From NCBI GenBank assembly GCA_963721075.1, contig CAVRHV010000012.1, positions 1 through 64,000 on the forward strand: a stretch of DNA of 64,000 bases, given 5' to 3'. Below are positions 19,477-27,003 of the stretch, piece after piece (position 1 is the first letter of the stretch; every line of letters begins with the position of its first letter). The translations under genes and the position numbers were made by a program. This stretch comes from DATFVA01 sp963721075. GTDB lineage: Bacteria > Bacteroidota > Ignavibacteria > Ignavibacteriales > Ignavibacteriaceae. The notes under the pieces were generated by a model, which had not been told where the DNA came from, ran no database searches, and saw nothing but the letters and a program-made list of their open reading frames with translations.

Positions 19477-20150
19477 AAAAAATTCTTGTAATCGACGATC
19501 TTCCGGAAAATGTATTCCTCCTGCAGGACAGACTTGAAAGCGAGGGATATGAGGTGATTACCGCCTATGAAGGAAAATCAGGACTTAATAAAGCTATTTC
19601 AGAACAACCGGATCTGATTCTTCTTGATATAATGATGCCCGATATTACTGGTCTTGATGTTTGTAAGAAATTAGTCAGTAATGACGAAACTGCCCACATA
19701 CCTATAATTTTAGTTACTGCTAAGATTGAAGCAGAGGATACGAAAGAAGGACTTGAGGCCGGAGCTTTTGATTATATTAAAAAACCCTTCAACAGAGTTG
19801 AACTTCTGGCAAGAGTAAAATCAGCGCTCAAATTATCTGATGCCAGGAAACAATTAATCGAAGCTGAAAGAAGTAAATTATTTGCGGCGACAGTGGTAAC
19901 CGCAAATCATAAGATAAAACAGCCTCTTACCCTTATGAGTCTCTCAGCAGCAGCCATCAAAAGAGAAATCAGCAAAGAGGTTATTTCAACCGAAGCAATA
20001 AACAAGAGATTGGATTATATAACAACAGCTATCAAAGAAATAAATAATATTCTTAACCAGCTTCATACAATAAAAAAACCGGTTCTGTCCGATTATGTTA
20101 AGAATATAAAAATGATAGATGTAGATACTGAAGAAGAGTCTGCACCCTGA
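19473..20150 (+). CDS. Receiver domain fused to an HisKA-like helical domain without ATPase
   Basis: The 225 residues start with a complete receiver (Asp52 in LILLDIMMPDITG, Lys in YIKKPFNRVEL). A coiled-coil linker leads to a helical segment containing VVTANHKIKQPLTLMSLSAA, which resembles a kinase H-box with His147 and a conserved Pro-Leu. The protein then ends in about 60 residues of helix; no N, G1 or G2 ATP-binding motif exists. It could be a phosphotransfer protein that accepts phosphate from the upstream hybrid kinase, or a dimerisation module. It overlaps the kinase gene by four bases and is convergent with, and directly adjacent to, the next gene. The receiver is certain; the role of the helical part is inferred. 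Confidence 0.75.
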   Translation: MKKILVIDDLPENVFLLQDRLESEGYEVITAYEGKSGLNKAISEQPDLILLDIMMPDITGLDVCKKLVSNDETAHIPIILVTAKIEAEDTKEGLEAGAFDYIKKPFNRVELLARVKSALKLSDARKQLIEAERSKLFAATVVTANHKIKQPLTLMSLSAAAIKREISKEVISTEAINKRLDYITTAIKEINNILNQLHTIKKPVLSDYVKNIKMIDVDTEEESAP

Positions 20151-22127
20151 TTAAATCAGCTTCTGAATGGTTGAGAACATTGTATCAAATTCATAGGGTT
20201 TTGTAAGGGTAGCCGTAATCCCCGCTTCTTTTAAGTTCAGATTTTCTTCCAGCCCCATACTGCCTGATGACAGGATGACAGGCATTTTGAAATCAAGTTC
20301 TCTGATTTTCTGAACTGTTTCCAGTCCATTCATTTCAGGCATATTATAATCCACAATTACCAGATCAGCTTTTATCTCCTCAGTCAGAATCCTCAATCCT
20401 TCTGATCCGGAACCAACCTTGATCACATTATAACCGTTCGATTCCAGCATTTCTGCGAGCAGATCTCTCAGCATAACCTCATCATCAATCAGTAATATAA
20501 TTTTATCCGTCGGAGCAGTTCTTTCGGCTATATTCGGTTCGTAAGCGGGGAGAAACACATCAAAGGTTGTCCCATGACCAATGGTACTTGAGACTTCTAT
20601 ATGTCCGCTGTGGGCCTTAATAATCCCGTATGTAACATATAATCCCAACCCGGATCCGGTTTCTTTAACTTTAGTTGAAAAGTACGGATCAAATATCCTT
20701 TGCACATTTTGTTCTTCAATACCCGATCCATTGTCACTGACAGAAAAATGGACATACTTACCCTTATTAAGAAGAGGATATTTGAAAATATTCTCTTCGT
20801 CAATAGTAATGTTTGACGCTTCGAGTTTTATTTTGCCATTTCCCTCAATTGCCTCTTTTGCATTGACGCAAAGATTTAAGAGCACCTGATAAATCTCCGT
20901 TCCATTACCCAGAACATCGTGCAGGTTCTCATCCACACTGCTCTCAAAATGAATCTTCCGTGGAAAAGTTTGTGAGATGACTTTTGAAATCTCTGTCATT
21001 AATAGATTAGGCTTTATAATTTCTTTTCTTTTGGGAGTGGGCTTGCCGAATGAAAGAAGTCCCTTGGTGAGATCACGGGCCCTTATAGAACAATTTTCAA
21101 TATTATCTATTAATCGATATATATTTTCATTCTCCGGCACTCGTTTTTTGAGAAGGTTTAAGCTCCCAAAAATGCTGGACAAAAGATTACTGAAGTCGTG
21201 CGCCATTCCGCTCGACAGTTTGCCTATTGTCTCAAGTTTCTGTGCCTGCAGAAGTCTGTTTTCAAGCGTTGTGTTTAGTTCCCGTGTCCTTATGCTGCTA
21301 ATTGAAAATGCAAGAAGGACGGCCAGCTGCTCGCTATTATTGATATCGAGCGTTGTATAAACTTCTTTCTTTCGGCCCACAATAATCACTGCCAGAAGTT
21401 TTTCATCAAAAAACGCAGGCGAAATAACAAGAGATTCACACTGAAAGAATCGTGTAAGATTAAAACCAATGTTGTTGGGATAATTTAAAGCGAGAAGAGA
21501 GTGTTTGTTTACATTAAGCCATTTGGTAATGAATGAGAAATTGGCCCCCACCTCCCTTTCCATCTCTTTTTGATTTTTAATTATCTCCTTATCGTCCTGA
21601 AGCAGAAATTCATATTTATTAATATCATTAAAAATAACGACTAGTCCGAAATCACTTTTAGATAATTCTATGCTCTTTTTTAATATTTCTCCGGCTAATA
21701 TCTGCAGCGACTTTTCTTTTACCACCATCGTTAGAATGTTCTGCTGCTCTTCCTGAAATTTTAGATTTTTCTGAATAAGATCAGAGTCTGTGAATTCCTG
21801 GGAGCTTTCGTGGCGTATGCTATGAACTTTGACAAAGTGGCCTTCGGTCTTACCCCTGGAAACAAGAGGAGAAATTAGAACCAGGTGATTATCATCCTGA
21901 ATTTGAAAAGGTTTGGATCTGTCCGCCGAAACATTTTCTAACATGTTCTCAGTGATGTCAAGCAGAACTTGCAGCGGTTTTCCTTTTATACGTCTGGAAT
22001 TAATCAATGATTTAAATTGCTGATTATACCAGGTAACCTTAAAAGAATGGTCGGTAATTGCATAGGCAGAATCATCTGTTTCTAAAATATCAATAAGGGG
22101 ATATTTAGAAACGAGGGGTTTAGACAT
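20151..22127 (-). CDS. Soluble hybrid histidine kinase (PAS-GAF-HisKA-HATPase-REC)
   Basis: The 658 residues show no membrane segment, so the kinase is cytoplasmic. A PAS-like domain covers about 10-105 (TDHSFKVTWYNQQF) and a GAF-like domain about 130-280. The HisKA phosphoacceptor is His310 in GMAHDFSNLLSSIFGSL, the HPK4-type H-box common in kinases of NtrC-class regulators. The HATPase has VLLNLCVNAKEAI, DNGSGI and GSGLGLYVTYGIIKAHSG. The C-terminal receiver carries the aspartate (Asp593) in LVIVDYNMPEMNG. It lies 12 bases downstream of the NtrC-type regulator on the same strand, an obvious cognate pair. The signal sensed is unknown. Confidence 0.9.
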   Translation of the reverse strand: MSKPLVSKYPLIDILETDDSAYAITDHSFKVTWYNQQFKSLINSRRIKGKPLQVLLDITENMLENVSADRSKPFQIQDDNHLVLISPLVSRGKTEGHFVKVHSIRHESSQEFTDSDLIQKNLKFQEEQQNILTMVVKEKSLQILAGEILKKSIELSKSDFGLVVIFNDINKYEFLLQDDKEIIKNQKEMEREVGANFSFITKWLNVNKHSLLALNYPNNIGFNLTRFFQCESLVISPAFFDEKLLAVIIVGRKKEVYTTLDINNSEQLAVLLAFSISSIRTRELNTTLENRLLQAQKLETIGKLSSGMAHDFSNLLSSIFGSLNLLKKRVPENENIYRLIDNIENCSIRARDLTKGLLSFGKPTPKRKEIIKPNLLMTEISKVISQTFPRKIHFESSVDENLHDVLGNGTEIYQVLLNLCVNAKEAIEGNGKIKLEASNITIDEENIFKYPLLNKGKYVHFSVSDNGSGIEEQNVQRIFDPYFSTKVKETGSGLGLYVTYGIIKAHSGHIEVSSTIGHGTTFDVFLPAYEPNIAERTAPTDKIILLIDDEVMLRDLLAEMLESNGYNVIKVGSGSEGLRILTEEIKADLVIVDYNMPEMNGLETVQKIRELDFKMPVILSSGSMGLEENLNLKEAGITATLTKPYEFDTMFSTIQKLI

Positions 22128-22139
22128 ATTTTCAGCTTA

Positions 22140-23504
22140 TTAATCTTGTTTAATTTCGTATTTCTTAATCTTTGTATAAAGCGTTTTTGGACTTATCCCC
22201 AGCTGATTGGCGGTCTGGGTTCTATCCCATCTGTTCCTCTTTAGTACTTTGGCTATATGACGCTTTTCAACCTCTTCCATACTAAGCACTGATAAATCCT
22301 CCTCGGATTCTGAGGTAATCGAACTTTCTTTATATGAAGGCAGATGGGGCAGATTCAAATCGTCAGGTTTAATTATATCTCCCTCGGCAAATATTATAGC
22401 CCGCTCGATAATATGTTCCAGCTCCCTGATATTTCCCGGAAAATTGTAGCTTAATAGTACCCTCTCTGCTTCGGAAGAGATTTTCTTAGGGGCTCTTACC
22501 GGAGACTTGGTAGTAAGGAAATGGCTGGCTAGTTGAGAAATATCTTCCTTTCTGTCCCGCAAAGGAGGAATCGTCAGCGTTATAACGTTCAGACGGAAAA
22601 GAAGATCCCGCCTGAAATTTTTATTGTCTGCTTCTTCCATAAGATTTCTGTTTGTTGCCCCTATTACGCGGACATTAGAGGTCAGGTTGGTTACACCGCC
22701 TATCCTTCTGTATTCTCCGTTTTCCAAAAACCTTAATAGCTTTGGCTGCAGAGTGAGACTCAGCTCGCCAATTTCATCAAGAAATAGTGTTCCCCCATGT
22801 GCAATTTCAACAAGACCTTGTTTTGTGTTTTTTGCATCGGTGAAAGCTCCTTTTTCGTGTCCAAATAATTCGCTTTCTATAAGTTGATCGGGAAGAGATG
22901 CGCAGTTTATTACCACAAAGGGTTTATCATTTCTTGCTGAATGTTTATGAATGTATTCAGCAAAAAGCTCCTTGCCCGTACCTGTTTCCCCCTCAATAAG
23001 AATGTTGGAATCAGACATTGCAGATTTATTTGCAAGATTTATAACTCTTTGTAGTTCAGGACTATCACCAATTATTGTGTTAGATAGTTTTTTATTTACC
23101 TGACTTGACAGAATTGCATTCTTAACTATAAGCTCTTTATGCTCAACTGACCGGTTAATCGTAACAAGCAGTTCGTCAAAATTGTAAGGTTTGGTAATAA
23201 AATCATAAGCCCCCAGTTTGATACACTCAATTGCTTTCCTGATTTCTGACTGTGCAGATAAAATGATAACCTGGATTGAGGCATTATATTCGGAAACGAA
23301 CTTGAGCACTTCCTCGCCCGAGACTTCCTTCATATTTAAATCTAGCAGAAGAATATCATAGTTTTTCCGCTTGATCGCTTCTATCGCATATTGTCCGTCA
23401 TAAACAGTATCGACAGAAAAACCTTCTTCAAGAAGCTGTTCTTTTAATAAATAACAAAGAGTTTCATCATCATCACATACTAAAATCTTAGAGTTTTTTG
23501 TCAT
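22140..23504 (-). CDS. NtrC-family sigma-54-dependent response regulator
   Basis: The 454 residues are arranged receiver (Asp55 in ILLLDLNMKEVSG), AAA+ sigma-54 interaction domain and FIS-type helix-turn-helix. Walker A is GETGTGKE (172-179), Walker B FLDEIGE (241-247), with an intact arginine-finger region (LLFRLNVITLTIPPLRDR). The sigma-54 contact loop reads GAFTDA (219-224) in place of the canonical GAFTGA, a variant also found in working members. The C-terminal DNA-binding helix pair is NRWDRTQTANQLGISPKTL. It activates transcription from distant sites at -24/-12 promoters. Two such promoter candidates precede the pilin and pilC genes in this window, which makes pilus control a hypothesis. 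The kinase gene follows 12 bases downstream. Confidence 0.93.
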   Translation of the reverse strand: MTKNSKILVCDDDETLCYLLKEQLLEEGFSVDTVYDGQYAIEAIKRKNYDILLLDLNMKEVSGEEVLKFVSEYNASIQVIILSAQSEIRKAIECIKLGAYDFITKPYNFDELLVTINRSVEHKELIVKNAILSSQVNKKLSNTIIGDSPELQRVINLANKSAMSDSNILIEGETGTGKELFAEYIHKHSARNDKPFVVINCASLPDQLIESELFGHEKGAFTDAKNTKQGLVEIAHGGTLFLDEIGELSLTLQPKLLRFLENGEYRRIGGVTNLTSNVRVIGATNRNLMEEADNKNFRRDLLFRLNVITLTIPPLRDRKEDISQLASHFLTTKSPVRAPKKISSEAERVLLSYNFPGNIRELEHIIERAIIFAEGDIIKPDDLNLPHLPSYKESSITSESEEDLSVLSMEEVEKRHIAKVLKRNRWDRTQTANQLGISPKTLYTKIKKYEIKQD

Positions 23505-23590
23505 TAGGACCCTATTTTATATTGAAGAGAAATAGCCAATTTGGAATAAAAATCTCAATTTTTTATATTTGAAGCTCTCATTTTTTTATT

Positions 23591-23662
23591 GGGCGCGTAG
23601 CTCAGGGGTAGAGCATCTGCCTTTTAAGCAGAGGGTCGGTGGTTCGAGCCCACCCGCGCTCA
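23591..23662 (+). tRNA. tRNA-Lys (anticodon TTT)
   Basis: A complete 72-base cloverleaf: acceptor GGGCGCG with CGCGCTC (one G-T pair), D arm GCTC/GAGC, anticodon stem TCTGC/GCAGA with loop CTTTTAA giving anticodon TTT, a five-base variable loop and T arm GGTGG/CCACC with loop TTCGAGC. The discriminator is A. The 3' CCA is not encoded and must be added by enzyme. A terminator follows about 24 bases later. Confidence 0.97.
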
Positions 23663-23685
23663 CTTACTAATTCAAAATCATCATT

Positions 23686-23712
23686 GCCCTGTAAATTTTA
23701 CAGGGCATTTTT
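23686..23712 (+). terminator. Terminator after tRNA-Lys
   Basis: A near-perfect hairpin with arms GCCCTGTAAA and TTTACAGGGC (sharing an AT-rich centre) spans 23686-23706 and is followed by a T run. It ends the tRNA transcript. Confidence 0.85.
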
Positions 23713-23891
23713 ATTACAAAAATAATCAAAAAATACAATATTTTATATTAATACATTAATTAAATAACAGCAAGTTGCAAAGGGGATTGCCTTCATATAT
23801 TGTAATCTTACTGTAATTCTTTTATTATTAAGGAAATCATAATAATATTTCTGCTAATTACACTGTTTAGACTTCTAATTGAGGATATTTC

Positions 23892-24236
23892 GTGGGTGAA
23901 ATAGTTTTCTGGACCATTTTAAGAATTTCGATTCTGATTCCCGTCCTATGGATTGCACAGGGATATATCGAATTTCAGTTCTGGTGGACTATTGTGCTTA
24001 TGTCGGTATATGGGGTTATAATCCACCCGGCAGTCATTCATTATCGACTTTTTGAGGAAAGAAATAAGGAAATTATAAACTCTACCCTTTGTTCATCCTG
24101 TAAGCATTTCGACCGTTCAGCAGTGCTCTGTATGAAATACGACAAACATCCCACAAAGTCATTTCTACCCTGTGATGGAGATGATTGGACCCCTAAAATT
24201 CCAAACACCGGGAAAGAAGATATCTTCAACCAATAA
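23892..24236 (+). CDS. Small two-helix membrane protein with a four-cysteine tail, unknown function
   Basis: The GTG start at 23892 is backed by GAGGA about eight bases upstream. The 114 residues contain two hydrophobic segments (about 4-22 and 29-48), then a soluble tail with Cys67, Cys70, Cys80 and Cys94 in the layout CxxC-x9-C-x13-C (STLCSSCKHFDRSAVLCMKY and FLPCDGDDW). The spacing suggests a zinc or iron-sulfur site on the cytoplasmic side, or an anchored rubredoxin-like knuckle. I do not recognise the family. It is flanked by tRNA-Lys and an acyltransferase gene on the same strand, 74 bases away, which does not indicate a function. Confidence 0.7.
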   Translation: MGEIVFWTILRISILIPVLWIAQGYIEFQFWWTIVLMSVYGVIIHPAVIHYRLFEERNKEIINSTLCSSCKHFDRSAVLCMKYDKHPTKSFLPCDGDDWTPKIPNTGKEDIFNQ

Positions 24237-24310
24237 TTCCCCTCTGATTTTCATCTCTATTCCGTATTGAATAATTTATTATTGACTTTGATTTTTTGTT
24301 TTGATCCTAA

Positions 24311-25444
24311 ATGAAAAACGAGCATACCCGTTTTATTTACATAGATCTATTAAGAGGGTGGGCATTAATTATAATGATTGAAGTTCATGTTTTTAATGCC
24401 TTTATCCTGGCATCATTAAGAGAAACCGGATGGTTTCATCTTTTAAATTTTATTAATGGCCTGGTTGCACCTGCATTTTTATTTGTAAGCGGATTCGCAT
24501 TTATAATTTCAACGGAAAGAAGAATTGAGGATTTAAGAAAATTTAAGGGTTACTTCTGGAAAAAGATGAGCAGGATCGGATTAATCTTTTTAGCCGGATA
24601 CTCTCTTCATTTACCGTTTTTTTCTTTTGCACAGATAGTTAACAATCCTTCTCATGGCTATCTTATTACCTGGTTTAACGTTGATATTCTTCAGTGCATT
24701 GCTTCGGGATTGCTTCTTTTACTGTTATTACGAATTACAATTAAAAATGAAAGATTGTTTTACTCTTTTTTAATATGGAGTGTAATTCTGATTAGCCTTT
24801 TTTCTCCTCTCATTTGGAAAATTGACTTTAGCAAATATATTCCTGTCTTCTTTGCCGATTATTTTAATCCCAATAATGGTTCTTACTTCCCCTTGTTTCC
24901 CTGGCTGTTCTTTCTTTTATCAGGAGCTGTTTACTCAAGGTATTATATTACCGCTCGCACGGATAAACGTGAAAATAATTTTATAAAAAAAATATTACTG
25001 TATAGTCTGATCCCGATCTTTCTCGGACATCTTTTCTTTTCCGATTTGTTTAACTCACCTATATTTAGCATCCGTCCCAACCCCATGTTTTTATATCAGC
25101 GTCTTGGATATGTACTTGTGTTATCGTCTTTTTTCTGGTATTATGCAAATGCAAGACAAACAAAAAAATCTTTTGTTCTTGATGTCAGCAGGGAATCTCT
25201 CCTTATCTATTGGCTTCACCTTGAGGTCATATATTCAAAAATATGGAATGGAAGAAGTCTGGCTGAAATAATTGACAGCAGTTTTTCAGTTATTGAATGT
25301 ATTGGGGTTACTGTTGCGCTTCTCTTTTTTATGATACTAGTTGGCAATATCTGGGGGACAATTAAAAAGAAATACCCCACTTATATACGACCGGCTGTCT
25401 CAACATTAATTCTTGTTGTAATCCTGATATTTTTATTACGGTAG
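24311..25444 (+). CDS. Multi-spanning acyltransferase-like membrane protein (HGSNAT/DUF1624 type)
   Basis: The 377-residue product has around ten hydrophobic segments. It opens RFIYIDLLRGWALIIMIEVH, the Asp-Leu-x-Arg-Gly signature and membrane-embedded histidine of the DUF1624/heparan-glucosaminide acetyltransferase-like group. The next segment VAPAFLFVSGFAF also fits. Such proteins move acyl groups across the membrane onto sugars or other acceptors. The late YWLHLEVIYSKIW carries another conserved histidine. No clear Shine-Dalgarno site precedes the ATG at 24311. An acyltransferase-3 or OpgC assignment is possible; the substrate cannot be told from sequence. Confidence 0.65.
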   Translation: MKNEHTRFIYIDLLRGWALIIMIEVHVFNAFILASLRETGWFHLLNFINGLVAPAFLFVSGFAFIISTERRIEDLRKFKGYFWKKMSRIGLIFLAGYSLHLPFFSFAQIVNNPSHGYLITWFNVDILQCIASGLLLLLLLRITIKNERLFYSFLIWSVILISLFSPLIWKIDFSKYIPVFFADYFNPNNGSYFPLFPWLFFLLSGAVYSRYYITARTDKRENNFIKKILLYSLIPIFLGHLFFSDLFNSPIFSIRPNPMFLYQRLGYVLVLSSFFWYYANARQTKKSFVLDVSRESLLIYWLHLEVIYSKIWNGRSLAEIIDSSFSVIECIGVTVALLFFMILVGNIWGTIKKKYPTYIRPAVSTLILVVILIFLLR

Positions 25445-25479
25445 AAAAATAGTTTTTTAGTAAAAAGAATATATGACCA

Positions 25480-25935
25480 TCAGCCGAATATTTTCTTTAG
25501 CTCTGCTTTTCTGTACTCAAATATCTTTTGAATTCTTTTTTTTATAAATAATGAATGAATAAAATCCCCGATTTTGCCAAAGGGAAGCCCATAGTTTACC
25601 TCATCGCTCATCAATATTCCTCCATCTACCGTCTTAAATCGATGTCTATGATGCCAGAATTTGTAAGGTCCAAACCTTTGTACATCTATAAAAGAATTGG
25701 GCTCATCTACAAACACTATTTCAGTTACCCAGTTTGAAGGAATCTTGAAAATTGGCCTTAATTTGTAGGTAATTATCATCCCGGAATAAATATCCTTTTC
25801 CGGATTATTTGTAATCTCAAAGTTCATATCGGGCGGTGTTATTTTGATTAAATTCTTAGGATCCGAGAAAAATGACCAGGCTTCATTTATACTTATAGGA
25901 AGCTGTTGTTCTTCATAAAGTCTGTATATTTTCAT
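25480..25935 (-). CDS. SRPBCC (START-like) ligand-binding protein
   Basis: The 151-residue soluble protein has the helix-grip layout of SRPBCC proteins. It opens LYEEQQLPISINEAWSFFSD followed by PKNLIKITPP, a usual pattern of the cyclase/dehydrase-like subgroup. A strand region comes next (NWVTEIVFVDEPNSFIDVQ, FGPYKFWHHRHRF), then a long C-terminal helix (FIHSLFIKKRIQKIFEYR). The His-Arg rich strand is conserved in this subgroup. Ligand and role are unknown; relatives are often annotated as polyketide cyclase/dehydrase or cell-division inhibitor-like. It stands alone, convergent with the acyltransferase gene. Confidence 0.75.
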   Translation of the reverse strand: MKIYRLYEEQQLPISINEAWSFFSDPKNLIKITPPDMNFEITNNPEKDIYSGMIITYKLRPIFKIPSNWVTEIVFVDEPNSFIDVQRFGPYKFWHHRHRFKTVDGGILMSDEVNYGLPFGKIGDFIHSLFIKKRIQKIFEYRKAELKKIFG

Positions 25936-26112
25936 TAATTTCCTGTCTTTTTCTTAATAAACAAACCTATTCATAAGATAATTCCAAATTAACAAACGAT
26001 TTTAACTTATTTAATTATAATAGCTTACAGCGTTTTTACGTGTTCTGAGTTACTTGATATTCTATAAAATTATTGTAACATGATGTGTGTTTCAACGATT
26101 CAATACCAAACA

Positions 26113-27003
26113 ATGAATAGAGTGACCTCAATAGGAGAAATTTTATTTGATGTTTATCCAAAATCAAAGACACTTGGGGGGGCATCGTTTAACTTTATTT
26201 ATCATGTAATTAAACTTACCGGAAATGGCAATTTTGTAAGCCGGATAGGACAAGATGAAAACGGTAATCGGATACTGAAATTTCTCTCTGAAAACGATAT
26301 ATCAGGCGAATACATTCAAACTGACCCTGTTCATCCTACCGGTGAATCGATTGCTACGCTTGACGCCAATAAAGTTCCCGACTGGCAGATAAAAACGGAT
26401 ACTGCATACGATTACATTGAAAATACAGATGAAGTTGAAAAACTTATTAATGAAAAAACTGACTGCCTATACTTCGGTACGCTCGCTCAGCGCAATATAA
26501 AAAGCAGGGAAACAATTCATCATTTTTTTAATAGAAATTTAAAGTATTTCTGTGATTTAAATATCAGACAGAATTTTTATACGAGGGATTTAGTTGAGGA
26601 TTGTATCACTGCTTGTAATATCCTGAAGCTGAACATTGAAGAACTGCGCCTGGTCAATTCGCTGCTTCTTAAGAAAAAATACGATACCTATGAGACTCCT
26701 ATAACTTTATTAAAAGAATATTCGGTTGAACGACTTTGTGTTACTCATGGCGATCAGGGGGCCGTCATTTATGAGGGAGAACAGAACAACCGGTACAAGT
26801 TAAAGATTGACAATGTTATAGATACGGTGGGGGCGGGCGATGCATATGCTGCGGTTTTCTGTATAGGATATCTTGAAGGGTGGGACATTACAAAAACAAA
26901 TGAGATCGCTTCCAATTTTGCGGGAGAAATTGTCAGAATAAACGGGGCAATTCCGAAGGATTTAACTTTTTATGATAAATATAAAGAGTTAGTGAATGGC
27001 TGA
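26113..27003 (+). CDS. PfkB-family sugar kinase, probably fructokinase
   Basis: The ATG at 26113 gives MNRVTSIGEILFDVYPKSKT, the normal opening of PfkB kinases. An upstream ATG at 26080 would add 11 residues that do not match the family. The first PfkB signature is around SRIGQDENGNRILKFL, and the second, with the catalytic aspartate, is DTVGAGDAYAAVFCIGYLEG. Length (296 residues) is normal. Fructokinase is favoured because the gene overlaps the sucrose-phosphate synthase gene by eight bases and is followed by sucrose synthase. The kinase would recycle fructose released by sucrose synthase to fructose 6-phosphate. Specificity is inferred from context. Confidence 0.82.
   Translation: MNRVTSIGEILFDVYPKSKTLGGASFNFIYHVIKLTGNGNFVSRIGQDENGNRILKFLSENDISGEYIQTDPVHPTGESIATLDANKVPDWQIKTDTAYDYIENTDEVEKLINEKTDCLYFGTLAQRNIKSRETIHHFFNRNLKYFCDLNIRQNFYTRDLVEDCITACNILKLNIEELRLVNSLLLKKKYDTYETPITLLKEYSVERLCVTHGDQGAVIYEGEQNNRYKLKIDNVIDTVGAGDAYAAVFCIGYLEGWDITKTNEIASNFAGEIVRINGAIPKDLTFYDKYKELVNG

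Noticed and set aside
26080..26112. ATG at 26080 as the start of the sugar kinase
   Set aside because: The extra 11 residues (MMCVSTIQYQT) precede the conserved PfkB opening and no ribosome site supports them.
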